DNA of 64,000 bases from Aphelocoma coerulescens (Eukaryota > Chordata > Aves > Passeriformes > Corvidae). The notes under the pieces are model-generated. The model searched no databases. It was given only the letters and a program-made list of their open reading frames with translations, and was not told the DNA's origin. A program made the translations under genes and the position numbers. Positions 12,301 to 27,300 of this stretch are shown piece after piece. Numbering within the stretch: position 1 is the stretch's first letter; each line of letters begins with the position of its first letter. The stretch covers positions 30,637,001 through 30,701,000 of the forward strand of contig NC_091013.1 of the NCBI RefSeq assembly GCF_041296385.1, written 5' to 3'.

Positions 12301-15300
12301 CCCCATTCTTGTATTTCTCATTTTAGCTTTAGTTCCCACCCCATAGCATCACCCAAACTCTGCAAGAGAGATGGTGAAACTCCTTGTGATTTTGCTGTCA
12401 CCCATTTTCTCTTTCTCCCACCCACCTCCTCTTTTGTGTGTTCCATCTTTACCCAGGCACTGCTCTCCGGGGGAAGTGAGCATCTCTGATGTGCAGCCAA
12501 GCACCAGGTGAGTGCTAGCCCCCTTTGCTAACAGTGGGAGCACATAGAACTGTTAATGTTCTGTAGGTATTTGCACTCAACTATCAGTGAGCTCCTGGCT
12601 GGCTGCTGGGCCACAGAGGAACCCATGCAGCACTCCTTGTCTCTCCTCGACGTCCCTGTGTCAGGGGAGTGGGGAGCCAGTCTGCCGAGGGAACCAACAC
12701 ACTGGAGGCGAGCAATGCTGATACGTGTTGCCATAGTAGCAGCAGCAGAAGATACAGCTGGCCGCCTTCTCAGGGAGAGCAGGAGCTGGAAAATATTCAT
12801 TAATTTTTTTTCACAGGGTTTAGAAATCTGCAGGAAGGACCTATTTGAAGGTGTTATGAAACATTTCTACTTACATGTGTTTGCCTTTGTCCAGTCACCA
12901 CTTCTAAAATGTTTGGGGGAAAGAGTCACCAGCGCTACCAAACATACTCAGCATGAATGTTGTGCCCTGCCTTGGACAGCCAAAATGGTTGTTTCGTTGG
13001 AGCACAGCCTTCATGGCACAGAGTAGGGCAGAGGGAAAGGTGGCAAGGGCCAGTCCTGTGGATGGCAGAGAGTGGAGAGGAAGCATTTTCAGTGCTTAGA
13101 GTTTACAGGCAGATAAGTTGCTATATTTTGTCCTCTGTCCCTTCAGGACATATGGTGGTACCCTGCTCTGTAATACATCACAGCAGTGAAACCCAGTAAC
13201 CAGGATTTGATTAGATAGCCTGCCACCCTTCAAAACAGCCAAGTACAACAGGACCCTTGAGTTTGAAATGCCTTCCTAGACAGTGAGCAAGGGTCAGCAG
13301 CAGATGGAGGCTTTACTGGAGACATCCAATTTTTGCAGCACGTCCCTTTTACTAGCAATATTGCCTCTCCCTCTGCTAGCATTAGCCTCAACAAAACAGG
13401 CAGGGAGAGAGCTAGGAGAAACTACAGCAAGAAAGCAGCCTGTTGTGCCTGCTTTCAGCAACAAGGCAGTAGTCAAGCCTTTGCAGGTCCAGGTAAATTC
13501 TGTCTGTGTGGAACACCATGGCCAACTTGTGAAGTAAATGGGAAATAGTCAGAAACATAATGCGATCTAAACTGATGTGCGGTGCAGAAAACATAGTAAC
13601 AGTGAAACCTAAGCACAGGGATTATTACGCTTTTGTTATTTTCATGTTTGCAATAGTTATTACCATTCCAAACAAACTGCAACTGCAAATACAAACCCAT
13701 GGCTCTGGTACAAGAAGTTCAAAGACATTGCACTGTTAAATGGTCAATTGTCGTTAAAGTGCATGTTTCAGTTTTATCTTAAAATTCAGAAATCGGTCTT
13801 CAGATTTTCTAGAAAATCATGGGATTACCAAATGACAGAAAAGAGAGCGGGGTTTGTTTCCCAAATGCAATGCTCCAACCTAGTGCAGTCTATCCAGTTT
13901 GAGCTCATTTTCTAATAGAGAACAAATCAGTGAGCTTTTGAATGTTTGGTTTTTTTCTGTTATATATTTTTATCACAGTAGAAGTTCCTGGAGTTCTGAA
14001 AATGCAGCTGATTACAAGAAGAATAGACAAAAAAAAGGAACAGTGAGTTTCAGATACATTAGACATAACAAAATGTCTATGTGTGTGTTTAATTATAACT
14101 GCTATCTAATATGTTCTGTTGAAATACAGCTAGCCCATCTTCTTCAGAATAATCCTGTGTAATCTCACTACATTCCTACTTCCCCCACTCCTATTTCACC
14201 CATTAGCTAAATATTTTTGTCGTCTTAATGTCAGCTCAAATAATTTTGTCTGTACTAAGAGTGGAAATTGTGGCTGACAGGTCAGGTTTTGAATATTAGG
14301 GGAGTCAGTGGGGCACAACCTTCCTTGCCTGAGGCCCACGGTAACAGACCCTCATGCTGTTGAGACAGTGCTTTTTCAACATGCTCAGAGTTTATTGGCA
14401 TGAGAAGTATTAAAATACTAGGATATGATTAAGAAAAAAGAGCACAATCCCTGCCCACTGAAAAGGGCCAATGCAAAACTAACCTGTGGCAGTTCTCCCC
14501 TCAGCAAGCTGTCATGGGATGGCCTGACACCAGGCTTGTTGGGTGTCAGCCAGCAGAGCATGAGCAACAAACATATGTGGACCAAAGTGAGGAAAAGAGG
14601 AGAGGCTGGATGTCTGTCTTACATCTAGCAAGTGCTCAGGTGCAGTAATGAGTGCTGTGACAGTGACAGCATTCATTGTCACAGCTGGGACTTGTGCTGT
14701 CATCCCAACAGCACAGCCGACTATCTGCAGCCTTCTCCAAGGGGTCACAAGTGTGACACAGGTGCAACAGAAAATACATATGGAAGATATGTATAGCATT
14801 CATTGGATTTGAAAAGAAATTCATGTACAGTTTAGGATTTAAATATTTAGGCAGCACTGCTTGTTTCTTTCACCCGCCCCTATTTTCTAAAAAAAGACAA
14901 GCATTTCTCTAAAGACATATATCTTATTATAAAATCATGTCCTACAATTTCAAGAAAATACTTAATACCTTTAACCAAACTGACAAGGTAATTGCAATCT
15001 TTTCTTTTTATTGTCCAAAATATATTTTTATGCATCAAGAGTAAGAATTTGCAGTATTATCCATCTGTCATTTATCTGAAGACTGAACAAGAGGCATTTC
15101 ATTACCTTTCTCCTGATTTCAACCAGTTCTTCTTTGGAGAGCAAGCTCAAAGTGAAACATACCCCAATGAACTGGTACGTTCAAAGTATGTGGACGTAAA
15201 ACAAGTCAGCTCTTTTCCTGTGAGATCATTTTGTATCCTCTTTTTGGTAACAGATTGCATTGCTTTCCAATGACTACTACAACTATTGTCAAGTTATCTT

Positions 15301-18300
15301 AGAAATGGTGAGAGAGACCAAGCTTGACAAGGTATGCCTCTTCTTTAATAACATTTACTCTGACAACAGCAAACAACTGTAAGGGTAAAATTGTGTCTGT
15401 GTAGCTTATTTACTTGATGGTTTGAGCTAAGGTAGATGATTTATGGACAAAAGGAGCAGTCAGTCAAGTTATTTTAAAATTCTGAATTAACGCAATATGC
15501 TCCAAGAATCTGAGTTTGTAAGCATATCCTGAGCCCTCCTGGCACATCAGTAAGTCTGAGCTGAGCACATAAAACATAGCCATGGGCACATATCTTTAAT
15601 TACATCCTCATATCCAGAGCACAATTCTTTCTTTCCTCTTTTGTACACTGCCTGGTGAGGTTCACCTTGCTGCCACTCACCCCAGAACGCTTCCACTTAC
15701 TCTGGAGCCCAGCCAGGATGGGTCCAAGCAAAGAGTCCATCCCCATGGTCATTCCTTTGCTTCTGTGCATGTGTGTTCTTACTGAATTACACCTCACATT
15801 CCACAACTGTAAAATCAGTGAAAATTCATAAAGGGCTTTGTGTGACAGGTGGAAGACTATATCATGTCATTCTGGACGTCTCTGCAGGCTGAAAGAATAG
15901 AACTGATGTGCTTGCCAGATGTGTGCCAGCTGTTAAAAAGCTATGATAGGTATCTATTCAAGGTACTGTACACACATTTGCTTGTTGTAATTATGCTATT
16001 ACATGTTTGTGTCTTTTTGGTAGTTCTAAGGAGAAGGGCCCTCTCTTTCTTGTTTGCTGTACAGTGGGAGTTTATTCCTCAACTCTATCTTTTGGCTTCT
16101 CCTGAGACAGCCCAGTATGGGTTTTGAAAGGAACCAGTGGAATTTCGGATATCTTCCATTTTGCTCCTATGTATTAATTTGAAAGTTCCTAATATCAATG
16201 GAGTGTGCTGTTATAAATGTGGTCTGTGGTTCTGGCATGAGATTATGTGACTGAAATTTCAACTGATAATGGTTTTCCAGATTATGAGAGTTACTTTTCC
16301 TTTGAGAACACTACTGCATTTCTCAGTGACCTTCCACATAGAAATATGCAGTTTTCTGATAAAAATAATTTGCTTCTTATTTCCAGCAGGTCATTAAGTA
16401 TTGTCTAGAAATTAATTCAGGAAGCAACATTTACTCTTAGGATCTTTTTACTTCTGCTAAAAAAGGTAGCTTAGCTCTTGCTTAATTGGAAGAAAAAAAT
16501 GGGCTTCTTTACACTTACATTTAAACTATCAATATAATGTTATTTCATACTGCTGTAAATATCTGTGGTACACCAGTCATGTGCAGCAGCATGAATTTGT
16601 ATTCTAGGAATTGGAGAACATCCTGCTTCCTGATTTCCTGGACGAGGTGCCTGCACAACACATAGACTCAATCAGATCATTCAGTGAAAGTGTTAAATGT
16701 TGGATGCTTAATCCTTTGGGAGGTTTTCCATTACTGCTCCAAACATCCAAATCTAATGGTAGGTTTGAGTAAGAGAGATATTTTCAAAAATAATCTTTGG
16801 TTAAACTGCAGAGAAGATTGTATTACAAAACTCTTAAATTATTAAAAAAAAATTTAGCTGATGTAATGTTGATAGTAGCAACTACTAGAGTTAGTTGGGA
16901 TACAGTTAAAAATAAACGGTCTTAGATAATGTGTGAGAACAAATTTAAGCCAAAAGTATTCCCAATTCATGGTAAATTGAATTGAACTTAAATCTTCTTA
17001 CAGATCTGTCTCTTCCCATGATTGCTTTGGCTGTGTAGATGACCAATGATATGCAGCATGCCCTCTGAAACTCAGATATTATTCTCTCTTCCTCTTACAA
17101 GTGGCTTTATGCTGATAAATTAATTAATGGCTGTAGCACAGGCCAATATAGAAGGAGAAAAAGCCATAGTTCCATAGGGAAAATATGACTGACATTAGAG
17201 GACGATTGGAAAAAATCTGTACTCTACAAAGCTGTGTGTGTATGTGTGTGTTTGTAAATGTACACACATGTTTATTTATACCTTTAATGCTGAAGATTCT
17301 GACTAAAACCTCATGTTGCTCAGTTGCTCATTGAGTGAAGACCAATTCTGCAGCAGCAAAACAGAGCTCCTGTGTAGGCAAAAGATTTTATTAGGATTCA
17401 TATGTTCAATACCACAGACAGACTTAATTTTGGCGTTTCTTACATTTGAATGCTTGACAGAGCAAACATAGTAGCGTGTTTTGAGCATGTGCATGCATAG
17501 AAGTATATGTAATTAATCAGCTGTGACCATATGTATATACATCCTGGTCTTTCTGGTTTGTACAAACATCACAGAAACAGAAATTTTCACTTGAAAATCG
17601 TTGTCTGTCTACAGAAGTTGCTTTATACTCAGTTTTCCTGCAACTGAGAAAGTTATTTATTTTATTCTGAAGAAGGGTATTCTTGGACCACGCTTTTCAT
17701 AATTACATATAACACATTATAAACAGGAGAAAAGTAGAACAAAAGAAACCAACTCCTATTAACAGTGCTGCAGAATTATAGATGGATAAAGATGGGAATG
17801 TAAACTGTCTAAACAAAATACAGCAGGTTTAGATTTAACGTTGCTTTCATTCACCTGAAACCATACAAGTAAAAGAGCATTAGTCTTAATTAGGAAGTAT
17901 TAAATGTAAGAAAATATTGGAAGTCTTTTTCCCGTGCATCAGGGATGAATAGATTCACAGTGAAGGAGAAGTTGTGAGCTGGGCAGCTTCTCCTTGCAAG
18001 CTTTGATTGCAAGGGTGCCCAGCCCATCCCATAATGCTGGCTCCGTGCCCCTGCTGTGCCCTCCATTACCCTCCAAATCTCCCCTAGGGAACTACTTTCA
18101 AACTTAAAAGATCTGTCTTCATTTATGTATTTTAGACTATAAAATATTAATGATGTGAAACACCTGCTTCTTCTTCTTCTTTAACAGAAGCTAAAGAGTT
18201 TGTAAAAAGGCTCAGGAGACAGACAGACCTTTGCAACATGGTCAAGGTATGTTCCAGAATTCGTGGGAAAAAAAGCTGGGAATCTCATTCCTGCCAGCAG

Positions 18301-21300
18301 TTTGCACTGGTTTTGAAATGCTCCATTGTAGGACAAGAGCAGCAGCATGGATGTGCTTAACTGTACACTGACCATGTCATGCTCACACTCCTTCCCATCT
18401 CTCCCCACACTGTTAAGTATGCTGAGGGGACATTTTCCTCCCTCTGGATTCTTCTGAAAGCATGTGATATGTGGCTGATGGTACCCCATGGAGAGGAGAA
18501 CACAGTAGTTGGAAGGGTCAGATGACAGTTTCCAGTATCTTTGCCCATCCATGCCAAAGTCAGTCAAGAGCACATGCTGGAGCATTCCCTCCATTGTTGT
18601 CCTTGGATGCTTCTGAATCCTTGGGTTTTGAGGTGGTCTGGGCTATAGCAGAAAAAGGAAGGTCACAAATAGGGAAGAAAGGAAAAGAGAACAGGAGGTA
18701 TATTCTGTCCTTCAAACATGTACAAGATTTTCCCAACATGCCACCTGATTTCAATTGTTACTCAGATGGAAGAAGGGAAGCAGGGAGAAAACAAAGGAGG
18801 GAGGGAGGGAAGGAAGGACAGGAGGAACTGCAGCTTCTTGGACTACTAAATGTAGCTTTTCTTTGTGGGAAAACTTCATCACCAGCAGCATACAAAACAC
18901 ACCCCTCCTATTACTTGAAAAAGAAAAAAAGAGGTTTTTTTTTTAAAAAAAAGCACAAACATTCATAAGGGTGTACAGGTGTCTACCCAGGAAAAGAGTT
19001 GATTTCCATGAAGTGCTGAATACTCGCAGTTTCTATTTACTGCAGCAGCCCTTGAAGATACTAATACCTGAAAAGCTCAGATTTATGTGCTTCTAAACAG
19101 GGCTTCTCATGCGTTGAAGAGCATGATCCAGCAAGATCATGAGTGTCACCTATTCCCAGACATTTGCACTTGGTTTGCATACTCAGACTTCAAATCATCC
19201 TTCTTGTGTTCAAGCCATGATGTCAAAGGCCTGATTGTAGCTTTTTGAGTCTTTCCTTCCAGTTCTTAATGTGTGGAAAAGCTGCAGAGAGTCAAAATTG
19301 GATTTACACCCTCAAGATTTACGGCAAGAGAATTGCAGCACTTGGGGGAAATTCTCTAGAAGAAGCCTCTGGGTGCACTACATCCCTTTTATACTGTTTA
19401 ACCCACACAAATTGAACACAGCAGACCTGAGAATCAGGGTCGAACTTATGCTTACAGCCCTCACAAGTAAATGATGTTTGTACCTCCTGTAGAGCCTCTT
19501 CAAAATACAAGGGAAGAGCAAAAGAGTTTCACTGTACTTGACATTTTGGGGTAGTGAGTTCCAAGGTTTAATTATTTGTTCTATCTTTCTTTTAGTATTT
19601 TAAAATTTCTACGCTTCCTGCAATTCTTCCCACAAACCTCCATCACATTCTTCCTCTGTTATTTCTCTCTGAAGGTGAAGTTTTCTCCTCTTCTCACACA
19701 GGAGTAATTTGATATTTCTAATCAACCTTCTCAGTTTTCTGTCTAAAATGCATCAGGAATTTCTACTAGAGACTGATGGTCAGAGCAGGCAAGAGTGCTC
19801 CTGATGAGAAGTGCTACAGAGGCACTGTGCAGCTGCAGCCTCTGAGCAGTGTAACCACACCATCCCCTGTAGAGTACTTTGCAATAATTTAGCCATCTGG
19901 TGAGAAAGTAGGAACAATTTTGGCAGGGTCAGCATTCAAAAGAAGAAAAAAGTAACTTTCCCACCATGTGTAGATAAAGCAGGCTGACAGCTGCTACTAC
20001 CTGGACATGCAGAAATAATTAGAGCATAAAAAGGTGCAAATTCCCTGCAAGAAAAGAATGTGAATACGATGCTTGTCATTTCCTGTGGCTGATTCTTGCC
20101 TCTGGTAAGCTGGATTTGAGTGCTGAGAGGGCTGGCTTTCAGTCATTTTAGAGAATCATGTTTAGTATGGTGAAATCCAATGGCTAAAGGGACCAGTCTA
20201 AAGTGTTGGGGCATGGAGTCAGGTACAAGCAGCCTACTGAAGATGCTGCCCCGGTAGTTCCCAGCCTTCGGGCCGTGTATTCTTGTTGCAGGCTCTTTTT
20301 ATATCACTGGAAATGTCAAATAAGAAGAATGCCTTTGTCTTTAACTTAGACGAAGGAGATTGCTGAGTGAGAATTAGATTTGGTTTGGTATTCAAAACAG
20401 TTAGAAGAGAGATGAAAAATAGCTGTATTGGTAATTTTTGCAAAGAAATGGTCAGCTGCATTTGTTGCTGCTTGTGGGGTCGTGTTAAGCACCTGGTGAA
20501 TGAGATTTGTTAAAACATTTATGAATCCTGAAGTTTTTCAAAATTTTAGAAAACCTACTTTTCCTCTGAAAAGCCCAACTGGACAAGGATTATTCACAGA
20601 AAAGCCCAAAGTCCAAAAAAGGCTTCAGGATCTTACTGATTTCAGTATGAAAATGAGAGACTAAATGTATTTGTTAACAAAATTTAATGGATTCAGATTT
20701 TGTTTCCTTGACTGTTTTCATCATTTCATCAAGAATCTTGAGGAATATTGTGTGATATTAGCAACTAATTTTAAAAAGTGAAGAGATGATGATAAATATT
20801 AGTCTGAAAATTGTTTGCAATAGCTTTGTAATACTTTTTGGGACAAATATGAAGACAGATTCATTCACTAATGACTCATAAGCAGATAAATGGGATAAAA
20901 TACTAACTAATATTGTTTTAACTAATACCATATTTCTAATGTTAATTTTACTGTCTCAAAGGTTTTAGCAACTTGAGAAAACTTGCCTTTGAATTAAATT
21001 GCAACATGAATTAAGGACAGATAACACTGAGGGAAAGCCATCCCTGTTACACCATTCTATGCTTTGGACAAAATACCATTATTTAGTGTAATTATAATAA
21101 CTCTAGGCAAAGCCAATTGCCCAGGCAATTGCCCAGATAATTCAAGTATGTTAACCTCGTCTGCTCCATCACAGACAACATAGAGTGTCATTGAAAAGAA
21201 CGTCTCCCAGAACAAAACTCTCTTGAAGACAACTTCAGATTTATCTCTTTTGATCCTATACGCCCCCCAACATCCAATTTGGAGACTGGTCATATCAAGT

Positions 21301-24300
21301 CTTGTACTGAATAAGGGAAGCTTTCCTTTTTCAATTCCCTTATTTGGATGAGTTAAGGGTTTGAGAAAATGAAAGGCATTAACTGTTTTTTTATTCTCTA
21401 CAGACAGTGAGGGCACTCTTAAAAAACAACAGCACAGTCACTGTTCTGAGATCAGGCTTGCATGCCATCTTCAGTGAGAAATCTCTGGATGTGACTAAAG
21501 ACCTCTTTCAAGAGAAGTTTAGGAATCCGAAGAAGCGGCAGAAAAACATACAATTAAAATGTAATTAATTTCTGCTATTTATTGTCTTTTCTCTTAAGCA
21601 CTTGCTTGTCATTGTTAAAGGTCCAGCATTTCCTCTTGTTTATTTATGACATCTGCCCTACTGGGAATCACTGTCTTCCTGTAACCTGAAGGGCTAGAAA
21701 AGAGCCAATAAAATTGACACTGGAGCATGGGATATTATCCTCCTAACTTTAAAGGTTAAGAATGAAAGGCTTTTGGTTCTGACTCTCTTAAAGCTTTTTG
21801 TGACAGCAGGAGTGGGGTCTGAGTGTTACTGAATTATATATCCCCTAGAAGAAGGTTGACAAGGGATTTTTTTTTATTGTTTCTTTTGACAGAAAAGATG
21901 TTTTCAATCATTGCATTTTCCTGTTTTTAGTTGAAGCACACAAAATCATTTATTGTGGCTGGATTTTAAAACACCATATGCTGAACTGGACAAGACCTTT
22001 TAGCGTTTGTGTCCTTTTGCTGTATTGTGACCTGTGGGATCAATGTTGTGCTGTAAACAACAAAATACACAGTTTGCATGCAGCCGTGACATAATGCATT
22101 TGACACCCTAATGAAAAGGAATAGAAACATAATGGCAACATAATTTTTAGATTAATGGTCTGCCATTTAAAATATTAGCAAGAGATGGGCAAGTTGGACT
22201 AGGCTGTGCACAGAACTAACAGGGGGAGCCTCAGCTCTTTCTTCCTGGTCCATCACCAACTCACGCACTGACAAGGGATTTGTCACAGACTTTCTGTGAC
22301 TGCTTTCAGTAGGAGTAATAACTTGCCTGCTTTAAACCATCAGGAGAACCATTTCAATAATATATATACATACTAAAACCAAAACCACTGCATAGAACAC
22401 TTTTTACATTTTTCCGTTGTATTATCAATGTTCTTAGTCTTTTCGAGGTGGATTTGTTGCATTCTCTGTTTTCATTGCTTTTCCAAACTGTCATTTATAA
22501 TAAGAAAGGTTTCACAGAATTTATCCATATGCTTTCTTGAAGGAAGATGTTTCAATTGGAAGGGTATAAATTCAGGGAGGTGCAATTTACCTTTTGGCAT
22601 TGGGTGGTAGTTGCCAGACTTTTGCAGGAACAATTGCACTGATATGTGGCAACATTATCCATATTTCTGTTGGTCTACAGAATATTCTGCATTTTCTGTT
22701 ATTGTTTTAAATTTTTTTTTCCCTTCAACAAACAGACCAAGGTTATTTTTTTTCCTCAACCACATAAAATCTCAGATAAGTAAGTCAGCATTGCCTATAA
22801 CCAAATTTCGGCTTTTTCATTGCAACTGCTTTTTCTTGCCACCTTTGCCATGATGATTAGGTCAGCCCAGTCACACTGGAAATGGACATAAACATGAATT
22901 CTGACTGATTTCAAAGTAGGATACTGTTCCTCACTAAAGAAATGGTATATTAATCAAAATGCTAGAAGCAGATGTCTTAATCTATTTTAAGGTAAAGATA
23001 AAAGAAAAAAAAAGCTTAAAACTGCAGAAAAAATCCAAAAGGCAACCAATCAATTCAAGTAATGATCTCCCTTCTGTATTTCACAGGTTTGAAAAACTTC
23101 ATTTCTTCACTCACATCTTCCACAGATATTCGGGATCTCCTGAGCTGTTTGTCTTCAGATCTCCAGACTTTTGTTATTAAGGTATAAAATTAATCATTTC
23201 TGAATACAAAGACCGATCACATCACTTATCCTGATACATCCTGACTGTCACTAGTCTGCAGGAGCTACATTGCACACTAGCAACCTGATCAGACTGCAGA
23301 TTTGCATAAATACAATTTATGCATGCTGTGGAAAAAGGGAGAATTAATTGGCATACAAAAATTCCATCTGTGCAAACAACTACAAGCATATTTCTGTGCA
23401 TAGATACACTCAAGTGGTTTCGGTATCTGCTCTCATTTCATAGACACATTATCACAGCCCCTGATAAACCAAAATTCATAAGTAATATGTTGGTGTAAAT
23501 GAAGAGAACACTTCATGGCTCCTTACATCCTCAATTCACCAAACTTGACTTTTAGCAAGTACCAAGAATTTCTACTACGAAGTCTCTAGCTCTTGTGAAA
23601 GATTCAAGTATGACCATCCTCACACATGTACCTTTCAATAGATTACCAACTCTACCGCCCCTCTACCTTCACTGATTCACAATTTGTGTCACTGTGTTGG
23701 TACTGCTGCATTTGGTTGGTTGCCATAACAATTAACTTGGGTTTGGGTGGTACTTAGAGTTTGGGGTTTTTTTCTCCTTTCTGAAGAAGCAGAGTAAACT
23801 CTATCTACTTGTCTTAATTATTTACTCTTATTTTTTTATTTTTAAATGAAGAATAGTACTTTACAATTCTGTGGTGCCTTCATCTCATATAACCCCCAGC
23901 TATCTCATGGGATGGTATAGAGGAGATAGAGCAGGACTTTCCCTGGGAGTCAACAGTTATAGGGCATAAGGCAATAGACACAAGTTACAGCAAAGAAAAT
24001 TTCCAACAGATACAAAGAAAAAAAAATTACCATTAGAGTAATTATGCATAGGAAGAGGTTACCTGGAAAGGCTGTGGAATCTTTATCCAGGAGATATTCA
24101 GCACTTGGTTGGACAAGGCCTGAGCTAAGCCGGCCATGCTTTGGACAAGAGATCGGAATAGATGATATCCAAAGATCTCTTTCAACCTGAGATATTTTAG
24201 AATCTAATAGAAAAAAAGCTTGTTGATTTTTTCACCTTTCTGTGTGGTTTGCACAGGGAAATAGTCTGCCACACAATATGGAATTCTTTTAACCAACTTT

Positions 24301-27300
24301 ATCATAAACCAATTTTTTTCTTTATCTGCAGCCAAGCAAGAGTAAAGAGGCATTTAAAGAACAGGCATCAGATTTCATGTTGAAATGGAACCTCCTACTG
24401 AGCAATGTAGGCAAGATTCTGACCATCAACAGGACAGACAGTTTTGGTAAATAGGATCTTTGTGACTCTAATTTGATATGCCCCATTTTGACCTGAGACA
24501 GCAGAAGCAACAGATCCAAAAGAACCTAAAGGGGCCAACGCGAGCTGGTGATGTAGTGACAGAACAAGAGGGAATGGCTTTAAACTGAAAAAGAGTGTGT
24601 ATAGATTAGATATTCTGAAGAAATTCTTTGCTATGACGGTGGTGAGGCACTGGAACAGGTCGCCCAGAGAACCTGTAGATGCCCCATCCTTGGAAATGTT
24701 TAAGGCTGGGTTGGATGGGGCCTTTAGCAACCTTTGGAAGGTGTATGGCAGGGGGTTGGCACTAGATGGTCTTTAAGGTCCCTTCCAACACAAACCATTC
24801 TGTGTTTCTGTGATTCTATGACTTTAACTGACATAAATTCATGCAACATTTAATAGAGTCATCCCTTCTTCCTACTCCTTTCCTTCTATCACCATTCTCC
24901 TGGTGATGTGGCTAGAAAGGTCAGGGAAATTAAATTATTAGTTTTTGACCAAACCAGTTCCCTGAGCAAAACGCTAGGATGAGCAGGAGCGAGGAGAGTA
25001 GGAGCATGCAGCTGTAGATGGCAGGAAAGCCAGGACTCCCTCTTTTGGCAGAAGTTGTGGCTTGTCTGTGGGGAAACAGGGAACAGCAGCCTGAGGTGAG
25101 AGCTTCTGCTTTCCCTCCTAAAAGAGCTGCACACCACAGCAGAATGGTTTGATGGAGATCTGGGGCCACATATATTCCAAACCATAAACATTCCAGACAT
25201 CTCAAGTGATAGCTCCAAGGCCTCCAGGTTCTTTCTGTGTAATACAGCCAGAGAAGAGCCACTGCAATAACTAGTTGCCAAAAAGGCAGTTAGTTCCTCT
25301 ACAGATATATGCTCCTTTTCCTTATGGCTTACACTGACCTAAGTGCTTGCCTAGCCAGTAGTAAACCTGTTGAAGGTATTAAACTGACTGAAAAATAAGT
25401 CGCTTCTTTAGCTGGGTTAGTTTTCTCTCCATTCTAGGGCTCTGAGCTGTCAAACATCAAATCCATCATACACCAGTGCAAGGCTGGAGAAGGAACGGAA
25501 CTGTGCAGTTGTGTTCCCTCACGAGGCTTGAAGTGATACAAACACACCTTAAACCAGTCCAGTCTCTACCCTAACTGCCTTTCTCTTCACTTGTAACACC
25601 TTGCAGAAGTGCAATTTCTGCAGAAATATACCATCTCCTGTGAGTTGCATCTAATCCCAAACTGTATGAAATGCCTTTTAGATTTTCAAAGGAGCACCTT
25701 CATATTTTTAACTCTTCTACTAGATGCAGCTTCATACAAATAGCCAAAGAAAACCTCATTATCTTCTTTGAAATGCCCCTTCAAAACCGTACTTTCATAT
25801 GTTTGCTATAAATACATAACAAAGGGGTATGCTGCCTTTTGTGTTCTTGAGTATCCTTATCCCAGTAATGCCTGTGCTTGTGCATGTATGAACACACCTT
25901 TCTTCTTCATCAAGCTGCTACCTTTTGCCTTCTGTTTACATTGTAAACTGTCTGGAGCAGGATCAGAGTTTTATTCTGTGTCTGCAGGGAGCATAGCATG
26001 GTAGGGTCCCTCGTCCATCACCTGCTGCATCACAGTAATAGTAAAATAATCAGTCCTTTCTCTGCAGAGGAGTTCTGCACAAAACTCTCCAATGTTACAG
26101 CCAATATTTTTGGCAATGAATAAATAGAGAATGGATTCCAAGAACTGCACTGGAAGCAAAATGTTTCTTGAAATCCCCCATGATAATGAAATTCTCTTCC
26201 CGCTTTCCACCACAAGAAGAGTTTAAGGAATTGCCTCCCTGTTCTGCAGTTGTGTTGATGGATGGGATACAATGGATGGAGCATACCTCTTGGTCTGCTG
26301 AGACTTCATTAAACTAATTACAATTAAATTTTCACCCAATTTATGACATTTTTCCTACTATACTTCAATAACACTAAAATTGAATTTATTCTCAAATATG
26401 AGAGCTAAAAATATTCTTTAATATTGTGCCATGATGCTTCAATAATTTGATCATTATTATCTTTTTTCTTTACTCTTAAGATGTTGCGTTATTTGATCTA
26501 TCAATGTCCCTTTTTTTGCATGTTTCTATTCCTTTAGGATAGTGAATTTAGCAGACAGGCTGAAGCATTTCTGTTAACAAGCCATCTGGCATAAAAGTTC
26601 TGTACTCGGGATCATTGCTTTCCAGAAATTTCTTAAATCTCAGCATTTCTTCAAAATATGAACTATGTAGCATCCACACACAGGAAACACAATTATGTAG
26701 GGAAATGTGTGTCATGTTAATGCAGTGTTTCTGCCCCCAAAATAAACCAAATACCAGTAACCAAAATTAATCTGACTTCATCTCTTGCCTTCTAGCTTGC
26801 CACATCCAGCACACATAATATACTGGCATACTTACACCTCTGAATTTAGGACTGATTTTTACCCTTTTCCAGCCCAGCCTCCATCTGAGTGATGCCCAAG
26901 TGAGGTTGGAGGAATCCTGCAGTTACCCCTGCTGTAAGGCAGCAGGGAGCAAGTGTGCTACAGCAGTGAGGGCTAATGGGACCTCTACAGCTCCTTCAGT
27001 TCCGTCTCCTTTCCAGAAAATGTGCCTCTACATATCTCCCTCACCGAGTTTCATGTCAGCTCACACCTCCGTTTCCTTACTGGTCTACCTTCCAAGGCAT
27101 TCAGGGATGCATTGTCAAGCCATGGGGACTGAGCAGTGAGCTGTGCATTCCTCTTCTGCAAGCAAGTTGCTTCAATCTAGTCCCTGTTGAGAACTGTGTT
27201 TCTCTGTATTATCCCAAGGGACAACAGGAGTGGCAGCTTTGGTTTCATGCTTACTCTTAGAGCATATATTGAAAACACCTGTAAGACTGTTAAAACCACT

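Noticed and set aside
24889..25281. 130- and 110-codon minus-strand ORFs in RFX8 intron 13
   Set aside because: Two different frames over the same DNA, and no recognisable protein in either.
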